This document shows positions 58,361 to 64,000 of a DNA stretch of 64,000 nucleotides, piece after piece. Below the pieces are notes generated by a model. It was not told where the DNA came from. It worked only from the letters and a program-made list of their open reading frames with translations, and did not search any database. Made by a program: the position numbers and the translations under genes. This stretch comes from an uncultured Eubacteriales bacterium (GTDB taxonomy: Bacteria; Bacillota; Clostridia; Oscillospirales; Acutalibacteraceae): positions 1-64,000 of the forward strand of contig ONLA01000002.1 of NCBI GenBank assembly GCA_900318495.1. Direction: 5' to 3'. Within the stretch, counting starts at the first letter, position 1. The number at the start of each line of letters is the position of its first letter.

Positions 58361-58424
58361 TATATATATTTTATTCGTTGCGCCGGACTCTGTACATCCG
58401 GCAGCGCAGACGAAATATATGATA
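58361..58424. other. Long imperfect inverted repeat upstream of the aminotransferase gene
   Basis: GCCGGA (58382-58387) and TCCGGC (58397-58402) form the core, extended outward by GCGC, CG and an A/T-rich stretch to arms of over 20 bases with a few mismatches and a 9-base loop. It lies between the BY-kinase terminator and the aminotransferase start in a 275-base gap with no gene. Confidence 0.45.
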
Positions 58425-58442
58425 GCCGGACTTACAGCAAAA

Positions 58443-58472
58443 AAGACCTGCCGGTCTGAACAGGCAGGTCTT
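58443..58472 (-). terminator. Terminator of the wzz/BY-kinase operon
   Basis: A perfect 10-bp stem AAGACCTGCC with GGCAGGTCTT and a 10-base loop, followed on the minus strand by TTTTTT. It lies 15 bases after the kinase stop. Confidence 0.88.
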
Positions 58473-58487
58473 GTAACTGTTTTGGAA

Positions 58488-59234
58488 TTAATAATACTGA
58501 TAATAGTAGTAGCCGTAGCCGCGTTTGCCCTTTCGTTTGTGGTTGATACAGCCGACCTTTACAAAGCCCAAAATTTTGGAGTCGGCAATCTTTACACTTT
58601 CGAGCAGGTTCTGAACATCGCCGTGTGTTGTTGAACGCTCGCGGATTACCACCACGAAGCCTGCGACGAGATCCTTTAGCAGAAGCGCGTCGGATACAAC
58701 GCCTATAGGCGGCGTATCGAAGATGATGTAGTCGTATTCCTCATAAAGATTCTTGATTAAATTAACGAACCTTGCCGAACAAATCAGCTCGGACGGGTTG
58801 GGCGGAATTGTGCCCGAGGTGATGATATCGAGGTTTTTGAGAACATCGCGGTGAACAGCATCCTCAAAATCGGTCATTTTACCGATGATGTTGGAAAGTC
58901 CGACTTGGTTGCTGATTTTAAAGATGTTGTGAGTATTAGGACGTCTGAGGTCGCAGTCAACCAAAAGCACCTTCTTTTCCATTTTTGAGAAAGAGATGGC
59001 GAGGTTTGCCGAAACGGTACTTTTACCTTCACCCTTTGAGTAACTGGTGATGGCGAAGATTTTGTCGTCGTCGGCGGAGAGTGAAAACATGATGTTGGTA
59101 CGCGCCGCCTTGTAGGACTCTACAATGGCAAACTTACTTTTGTCGGAGATTGTTTCCAGCCTGGAATCGCCGTTCTTTTTATCACTGTTAGCGTCTTTCT
59201 TTTTTGTGCTGTTTTTTCCTAATTTAATTTTCAT
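58488..59234 (-). CDS. BY-kinase, CpsD/CapB-type tyrosine kinase
   Basis: A 248-residue cytoplasmic ATPase domain. Walker A is in SYSKGEGKSTVSANLAISF, A' in KKVLLVDCDLRRPNTH and Walker B in YDYIIFDTPPIGVVSDALLL. The C-terminus is a Tyr cluster (GYGYYYYQYY), the autophosphorylation site. In firmicutes it works with a separate membrane activator, here the Wzz-like protein 15 bases upstream, to control capsule or exopolysaccharide chain length. No polymer genes follow; the operon ends at a terminator. Confidence 0.95.
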   Translation of the reverse strand: MKIKLGKNSTKKKDANSDKKNGDSRLETISDKSKFAIVESYKAARTNIMFSLSADDDKIFAITSYSKGEGKSTVSANLAISFSKMEKKVLLVDCDLRRPNTHNIFKISNQVGLSNIIGKMTDFEDAVHRDVLKNLDIITSGTIPPNPSELICSARFVNLIKNLYEEYDYIIFDTPPIGVVSDALLLKDLVAGFVVVIRERSTTHGDVQNLLESVKIADSKILGFVKVGCINHKRKGKRGYGYYYYQYY

Positions 59235-59249
59235 GTTTTATCACCTGCC

Positions 59250-59978
59250 TCACTGATCAAAATCGGGAATTTCCGCAAATACGGGTACCTTGTAGATTTC
59301 GGCGAGATCGTCGTCGGACTTGATTGTGGTGTCAATTAAGTCGAGGAGGATTACAAGAAGCGCGGCAAGAACCAAACCAATCGCGGCGCCGATAAGGGTA
59401 TTTCTGGTTTTATTCGGCGATACGGGAGACGTTGGCTCCTTGGCTGTTCTGATGGTACCCAGCTGACCGTATGAGAAGCCCTTGTAGTAAACATCCTGGC
59501 ACTTTTCGGCAACCTGGTTTGCCACGTTGGCGCACTGCTGCGGATCGGGACCCGATACCGTGATCGTAATATAGAAGGTTCCCTCCTCTACCGAAAAGCC
59601 TACGTTGCAGCCGTTGTACAGAGCTGTGATTTCGTCTGAGTTCTGGAAGAAGGTAACGCAGATTTTAGCGAGGTTTGATGAACCGCTGATGTCAGAGCTG
59701 AAAATCTTTTGAGCGATTTCATTGTTGTTCTGAACAGCGTCGTTTGTCCTTGAGGCCTGAGCCGCATTTGCCGCGGCAGCCGCTCCAGCCTGCTGCTGAA
59801 CAGTGGTTTTATTATAGTTTTGAATGAAAATCATTGTGGATGTGCTGTAGGTCGGTTTAATAATAAACGACGAATACAGAAAAAATATCAGGGCAAAAAG
59901 CAGTCCCGAAATGATAATAAAAGGAATCCGATGCAGAAGAATTGTCAAAATTCTTTGCACGGTAATATTTTTTCCCAT
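59250..59978 (-). CDS. Wzz/CapA-type chain-length and kinase activator protein
   Basis: A 242-residue membrane protein with two helices (about 20-42 and 190-212) enclosing an extracellular domain. TYSTSTMIFIQNYNKTT after the first helix is Wzz-like. The Pro-rich stretch before the second helix (AKEPTSPVSPNKTRN) and the C-terminal cytoplasmic tail (DDDLAEIYKVPVFAEIPDFD) fit CapA/CpsC, which activates the BY-kinase encoded next. A Gln/Ala-rich stretch (QQQAGAAAAANAAQA) is unusual. Confidence 0.92.
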   Translation of the reverse strand: MGKNITVQRILTILLHRIPFIIISGLLFALIFFLYSSFIIKPTYSTSTMIFIQNYNKTTVQQQAGAAAAANAAQASRTNDAVQNNNEIAQKIFSSDISGSSNLAKICVTFFQNSDEITALYNGCNVGFSVEEGTFYITITVSGPDPQQCANVANQVAEKCQDVYYKGFSYGQLGTIRTAKEPTSPVSPNKTRNTLIGAAIGLVLAALLVILLDLIDTTIKSDDDLAEIYKVPVFAEIPDFDQ

Positions 59979-60037
59979 TTTTCATACTCCTTTGTTTAAA
60001 AATAACCACTGTATATTATAAACTATCAGCTTGAATT

Positions 60038-60060
60038 AATAATTCTATTTTAGAATTATT
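60038..60060. promoter_or_regulatory. Perfect inverted repeat upstream of the wzz/kinase operon
   Basis: AATAATTCTA and TAGAATTATT form a perfect 10-bp inverted repeat with a 3-base spacer, 60 bases before the wzz start and just upstream of a TATAAT (minus strand, around 60016). It may be an operator. Confidence 0.4.
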
Positions 60061-60081
60061 ATGGCTGAAAATTGTAAAAAA

Positions 60082-60107
60082 TTAAGGAAAGCTTAAGCTT
60101 TCCTTAA
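60082..60107 (-). terminator. Terminator of the decarboxylase operon
   Basis: A 26-base perfect palindrome (half-site TTAAGGAAAGCTT), followed on the minus strand by a run of six T residues. It lies 14 bases after the oadB-like stop. Confidence 0.8.
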
Positions 60108-60120
60108 TAATTTTCATAAA

Positions 60121-61362
60121 TTAATGACCTACAACGTTCAAAAGTACGCCTGCGGCAACTGCGGAACCGATTACGCCGGCTACGTTCGGACCCATTGCGT
60201 GCATAAGAAGGAAGTTGCCGGGGTTTTCCTGCTGTCCGACCTTCTGGGAAACTCTTGCTGCCATAGGAACCGCCGAAACGCCCGCGGAACCGATAAGCGG
60301 ATTAACCTTGCCGCCCGTGAACTTGTACATAAGCTTTCCAAAAAGAACGCCGAAGGCTGTTCCCATTGCAAAAGCGATAAGTCCGAGAACGATGATTTTT
60401 ATTGTGCTCAGCGACAGGAAGTTTTGTCCCGAAGCGGTAGCGCCTACGGTTGTGCCGAGGAAAATTGTTATGATATTCATAAGCTCGTTTTGAGCCGCCT
60501 TGGCGATTCTGTCTACAACTCCGGATTCCTTAAAGAGATTGCCGAGCATAAGCATACCTACAAGCGGAGCCGCGTCGGGAAGCAAAATCGCGATAACTAT
60601 TACAACGATAATCGGGAACATAATTTTCTCGAGCTTTGAAACGGGACGAAGCTGCTCCATAACAACCATACGCTCTTTTTTTGTGGTGAGCGCCTTCATT
60701 ATAGGCGGCTGAATAATCGGTACGAGCGCCATATAGGAATACGCGGCGATAGCGATAGAGCCTAAAAGATGCGGCGCGAGCTTTGTGGTAACGTAAATTG
60801 CGGTAGGACCGTCGGCGCCGCCGATAATTCCGATTGCGCCTGCCTCGGGTTCGGAAAAGCCGAGGAAAATAGCGCCCGTAAAGGTTATGAATATGCCGAT
60901 TTGGGCAGCCGCGCCGAGGATAAGGCTCTTGGGGTTGGCAATCAGCGGGCCGAAGTCGGTCATACAGCCGATGCCGAGGAAGATAAGCGGAGGATAGATT
61001 CCGAGCTTAACGCCCTGATAAAGGTAGTATAAAAGTCCGCCGTAGGTCGGGTTTTCGTAATAGGTTACGCCGTCGATTACCCTTTGGGCGTGCCCGGCAA
61101 GCTCGACGTGCTGAGCGGCGCACTGTTCGGCTGTTAAAAGCTGAACCGAAGGCGGATTCATAATTGCGGGATAAAGGTTGACAAGCAGCATACCAAAGGC
61201 TATTGGCAAAAGCAAAAGCGGCTCGTACTGCTTTTTGATTGCAAGATAAAGCAAAACGATTGAAATGGCAATCATTATATAGTTTTGCCAGTTTAGGGTT
61301 AAAATACCCGATTCGTTAAATATACCGGTTATGGCTTTAAAGAAGCCGTCGATTATTTCCAT
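60121..61362 (-). CDS. oadB: Na+-translocating decarboxylase beta subunit
   Basis: A 413-residue membrane protein of the oxaloacetate/methylmalonyl-CoA/glutaconyl-CoA decarboxylase beta family. LGIGCMTDFGPLIANP and the conserved Asp in GIIGGADGPTAIYVTTKLAP (sodium path) are present, as are LLPDAAPLVGMLMLGNLFKESGVVDRIAKAAQNELMNI and the NFLLMHAMGPNVAGVIGSAVAAG end. It pumps sodium outward during biotin-dependent decarboxylation. The gamma-like subunit is upstream; alpha and biotin carrier genes are not in the window, so the substrate acid is unknown. Confidence 0.93.
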   Translation of the reverse strand: MEIIDGFFKAITGIFNESGILTLNWQNYIMIAISIVLLYLAIKKQYEPLLLLPIAFGMLLVNLYPAIMNPPSVQLLTAEQCAAQHVELAGHAQRVIDGVTYYENPTYGGLLYYLYQGVKLGIYPPLIFLGIGCMTDFGPLIANPKSLILGAAAQIGIFITFTGAIFLGFSEPEAGAIGIIGGADGPTAIYVTTKLAPHLLGSIAIAAYSYMALVPIIQPPIMKALTTKKERMVVMEQLRPVSKLEKIMFPIIVVIVIAILLPDAAPLVGMLMLGNLFKESGVVDRIAKAAQNELMNIITIFLGTTVGATASGQNFLSLSTIKIIVLGLIAFAMGTAFGVLFGKLMYKFTGGKVNPLIGSAGVSAVPMAARVSQKVGQQENPGNFLLMHAMGPNVAGVIGSAVAAGVLLNVVGH

Positions 61363-61377
61363 TGATGCGTTCCTTTC

Positions 61378-61824
61378 TTAAAACGGGCGTGTATTGTCAA
61401 GAATACCTGCGTTTGCCCAGGCGGAACGTCCGCCCGATTTCTTGATTGACTTTATTTTTGCCTTGCCCTTTGTTCCGTACATTGCGGTGACCGCCGCGGC
61501 GATAACCGCCACAACCTCTCCGTCGATTTCACCGGAGACAACAGGTTCGTCCGCGTTGTTCTTTTGAACAGGTATAACGACCGGCTTTTTAAGAGCCTCG
61601 CCAGGTTGGGAGATTTTTTCTTTTTTGTGCTTTTTGACGTTGTTTCTGTCCTGAACCTTGGTAACAATCGCGCTGTAGATTTTGATAATGGCGATTAACA
61701 AAAACAGCACGGCAAAAACGACAACAAAACCCGTGAGAATAACCTTTGCCGAAGCAATCCACTTTTCATAAAGCGAATATTCGGCAGCTATTCCGGAGGC
61801 GTTTGCCAAATAGGAAAGATTCAT
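61378..61824 (-). CDS. OadG-family (gamma/delta) subunit
   Basis: A 148-residue protein with one N-terminal membrane helix (about 26-50, VILTGFVVVFAVLFLLIAIIKIYSAIV) after a short outside part. It then has a basic cytoplasmic segment and the OadG-like end GEIDGEVVAVIAAAVTAMYGTKGKAKIKSIKKS...AWANAGILDNTRPF. It would assemble the decarboxylase on the beta subunit encoded 15 bases downstream. Confidence 0.85.
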   Translation of the reverse strand: MNLSYLANASGIAAEYSLYEKWIASAKVILTGFVVVFAVLFLLIAIIKIYSAIVTKVQDRNNVKKHKKEKISQPGEALKKPVVIPVQKNNADEPVVSGEIDGEVVAVIAAAVTAMYGTKGKAKIKSIKKSGGRSAWANAGILDNTRPF

Positions 61825-61972
61825 ATAATGACCCCCGTTTAAATAAGATTTGCATACATATTTATTATACTTTATTTCGTCATTTTTTTCAATATTAAAT
61901 ATCGCGGCGATTGTTTTTCGTCGTTTTTTATAATATACAAATTATTTTAGATTAAAAATTATAAAACAAGAC

Positions 61973-62006
61973 AAAAAGAGCGTTTTGATTACAAACGCTC
62001 TTTTTA
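61973..62006 (-). terminator. Terminator after spoIVA
   Basis: A strong stem AAAAAGAGCGTTT with AAACGCTCTTTTT and a 7-base loop, followed by A/T-rich sequence on either strand. It lies 14 bases after the spoIVA stop. Confidence 0.85.
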
Positions 62007-62019
62007 ACACAATATTCTG

Positions 62020-63498
62020 TTAAAGAATTATACATATCAGTCCGTTGCAGCCGTCGTTGATAATCTTTTGAATTGTCTCCCCTACCTTGCGGCGCGCGTC
62101 GTCGGGCATTCGGTAAAGCTTGTTGTGAAGGCCTTCGTTGACAAGCTCGTGCACGGATTTTCCGAAAATGTTGCTTTCCCAGATTTTTTCGGGGTTTTCC
62201 TCAAATTCCTTGAGCAGGTAATTGACAAGCTCCTCCGACTGCTGTTCGCTGCCGACAATCGGGGTGACCTCGGTTTGGGTTTCGATTTTCATCATATGAA
62301 TTGACGGAGCGCTTGCCTTCAGCCTGATACCGTATTTTCCGCCCTGCTTGATTATTTGCGGTTCATCAAGGGTTAGCTGGTCGATGGTAGGCATTACTAT
62401 TCCGTAGCCGGTTTCCCTGACCTGCTCATAAGCGCGGGCGATTTTGTCGAACTCCCTTTGCTTTTCGGAAAGGCTGTTGATATTGTCCATAAGGTCGCAT
62501 TCGTCCGTTATTTCAAGCCCGGTTTGTTCGGACAGAACCTTGTAAAACAATCCCGGACTGACAGAAAGCGAAATTTCGGCGTTGCCCCTTCCGAGGTCAA
62601 GCCCGGAAATGCCGGCGGTTTCGATAAACTCGTTACCTGACAAAGCTTTTACCGTGTCCTCAATTTCACGGATTTTGTCAATATCCCTCGCGGCGTCGCG
62701 TATCGCGCCCATAATTGAGGATTTAAGCGGATGTTCCTTTTCAAGACGCACTATCCACTTTGGCATATCGACCTTGATTTCCCTAACCGGAAACTCGAAA
62801 AGAAGCTGGGCGAGGATTCGTTTGATTTCGTTGTCGTCAAGCTCCATACAGCTTACGGGAAGCGCCGGCACGCCGTATTTTTGGGATAGGTTCGCGGCAA
62901 GCGTCTGAGCCTGCTGAGACTGAGGCTGCGATGAATTGAGCAGGATGACAAAGGGTTTATCTATCGCTTTAAGCTCAGCTATAACACGCGTTTCGCTGTC
63001 GATGTAGTCCTCGCGCGGGATTTCCCCGAAGCTTCCGTCGGTGGTGATTACAAGACCGATTGAAGAATGGTCGGTGATTACCTTTTTGGTTCCGATTTCC
63101 GCCGCGTCGTCAAAGGGTATTTCTTCGTCCGACCACGGAGTTTTAACCATTCGCGGACCGCCTTCCTCGCTGTGTCCGAGGGCGGAGCCGACGATGTAGC
63201 CTACGCAGTCTATCATTCTAACGCGGAAGCTGACGTTTTCGCCGAGGGAAACCTCGACAGATTCCTCGGGAATAAACTTTGGTTCGGTTGTCATTATTGT
63301 TTTTCCGGCGGAGGACTGTGGCAGTTCGTCAACAGTTCTGCGGTAGATGTCCTCATCCCCTATATTCGGCAGCACAACCGTGTCCATAAACCGCTTGATA
63401 AAAGTTGATTTGCCGGTACGGACGGGGCCGACCACTCCGATATAAACATCGCCGTCGGTGCGGCTTGAAATGTCGCGGTATACGTTACGTTCTTCCAT
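62020..63498 (-). CDS. spoIVA: Stage IV sporulation protein A
   Basis: A 492-residue spore coat morphogenetic ATPase. Walker A is in VGVVGPVRTGKSTFIKRFMDTVVLPNI. The TRAFAC GTPase-like domain covers about 1-240, with LPQSSAGKTIMTTEPKFIPEE and DHSSIGLVITTDGSF, and the C-terminal assembly domain ends NDGCNGLICIIL. SpoIVA polymerises on the forespore surface as the basement layer of the coat. TAGGAGGTTAG precedes the ATG. It lies 11 bases after the sipL-like gene, so the two are co-transcribed. Confidence 0.97.
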   Translation of the reverse strand: MEERNVYRDISSRTDGDVYIGVVGPVRTGKSTFIKRFMDTVVLPNIGDEDIYRRTVDELPQSSAGKTIMTTEPKFIPEESVEVSLGENVSFRVRMIDCVGYIVGSALGHSEEGGPRMVKTPWSDEEIPFDDAAEIGTKKVITDHSSIGLVITTDGSFGEIPREDYIDSETRVIAELKAIDKPFVILLNSSQPQSQQAQTLAANLSQKYGVPALPVSCMELDDNEIKRILAQLLFEFPVREIKVDMPKWIVRLEKEHPLKSSIMGAIRDAARDIDKIREIEDTVKALSGNEFIETAGISGLDLGRGNAEISLSVSPGLFYKVLSEQTGLEITDECDLMDNINSLSEKQREFDKIARAYEQVRETGYGIVMPTIDQLTLDEPQIIKQGGKYGIRLKASAPSIHMMKIETQTEVTPIVGSEQQSEELVNYLLKEFEENPEKIWESNIFGKSVHELVNEGLHNKLYRMPDDARRKVGETIQKIINDGCNGLICIIL

Positions 63499-63509
63499 AT
63501 ACTAACCTC

Positions 63510-64000
63510 CTATATTTTCGGAATCAGCAGCATTTGAGGGCTTTCGATAACATCTTGGTCGAGTCCGTTTTCGGCGGTAAGCAGCGCAAGCCCTGTCTTG
63601 TGCTCCTTCGCGATATTCCAAAGACTTTCACCCTTTGACGCGAAATAGAGAGTCAGCGCGCAGTCATCGGTTTCAATAGGTTTTTCCGTGTCAACCTCAA
63701 CGCTTTGCACAGCGCGGCGGCTTTCGTTTTTAACCGCTCCGCCCGAAATTTTCATTTCACAGCGCAGCTCTATGCAGTTGCCGTCGGCAAGCCGGTAGCT
63801 TACTCCGGACATTCTGACCGCCGGAAGCATCAGCGCGTTACAGCCCGAAGCCCCGGCAATTGTATGTGAATAATCGAAGGTACGCTCGATAAATACCGGA
63901 AATTCCTCCTCGTTGAGAGCGACAATGCACATATTGATTTTGCCTGCCGCCTTTACGCTGCCGTTTGACGCTTCGGCGTCAAGAGTGATATTGCCGGGAT
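63510..64000 (-). CDS. SipL-like SPOCS (DUF3794)/LysM protein, N-terminus outside window
   Basis: The open frame continues to the right edge (its first readable residues are PGNITLDAEASNGSVKAAG), so an N-terminal part is missing. The visible part holds one SPOCS/DUF3794 domain (KINMCIVALNEEEFPVFIERTFDYSHTIA to YRLADGNCIELRCEMKIS) and a C-terminal LysM domain (LYFASKGESLWNIAKEHKTGLALLTAENGLDQD...MLLIPKI). This matches SipL of Clostridioides difficile, which binds SpoIVA and helps anchor the coat. Adjacency to spoIVA supports the same role here. Confidence 0.88.
   Translation of the reverse strand, partial: PGNITLDAEASNGSVKAAGKINMCIVALNEEEFPVFIERTFDYSHTIAGASGCNALMLPAVRMSGVSYRLADGNCIELRCEMKISGGAVKNESRRAVQSVEVDTEKPIETDDCALTLYFASKGESLWNIAKEHKTGLALLTAENGLDQDVIESPQMLLIPKI

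Overview
The window looks like a chromosome segment of a spore-forming, Gram-positive Clostridia member, most likely a Ruminococcus-like Oscillospiraceae. Supporting signs are spore genes (spoIVA, a SipL-like SPOCS/LysM protein, yabP, yabQ, a gerA-type operon, a DUF421/DUF4363 pair), firmicute regulators (HprK with Ser46-bearing HPr, WhiA, ArgR, RelA), a class B-like sortase and a type I dockerin on a secreted protease. Base composition looks mid-range by eye. The species cannot be named from the sequence alone.

Layout. 1-1260: end of a phage-type lysis cassette (holin tail plus GH25 endolysin) with a strong terminator. 1261-3340: a poorly conserved stretch with a small membrane protein, a DUF1349-like protein and an orphan HsdR_N-like nuclease domain. 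3347-6329: ilvD and an LCP-family wall enzyme. 6526-11341: a cell-surface locus with a Big2/NlpC-P60-like protein, two C-terminally anchored proteins and a sortase. 11695-17684 (+ strand): a complete fructose PTS locus, fruR-fruK-fruA-ptsH-ptsI. 17749-18678: cysK. 19146-26710: an unusual block in which an RsbU/SpoIIE-type membrane phosphatase (+) faces an overlapping minus-strand operon of STAS protein, A-T-C NRPS, membrane-tailed carboxylesterase and subtilase-dockerin. 26940-31468: a Cys4 mini-protein, tRNA-Thr(CGT) and a yabM-mazG-hup-rqcP-yabP-yabQ cluster. 31765-32403: a zinc-ribbon protein.

32526-49913 is a 17-kb run of 16 tightly packed minus-strand housekeeping genes: hprK-murB-rapZ-whiA-xseB-ispA-dxs-tlyA-nadK-argR-recN-recJ-relA-dtd-MBL-hemZ. 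50023-53114: a germinant receptor operon with a short C subunit, divergent from DUF421/DUF4363. 54284-58212: secF, secD and an aspartate-type aminotransferase. 58488-59978: a BY-kinase/Wzz pair. 60121-61824: Na+-decarboxylase beta and gamma-like subunits. 62020-64000: spoIVA and the sipL-like gene, which is cut by the window edge.

The features most worth following are the phosphatase/STAS-linked NRPS-esterase-protease block; a perfect 92-bp intergenic repeat in three copies with small-transposon-like ends; a strongly structured ptsH-ptsI intergenic region with mutually exclusive pairings; and a 20-bp inverted copy of the tRNA-Thr 3' end fused to two hairpins. All functions are by reading motifs and family resemblance; no database search was run.
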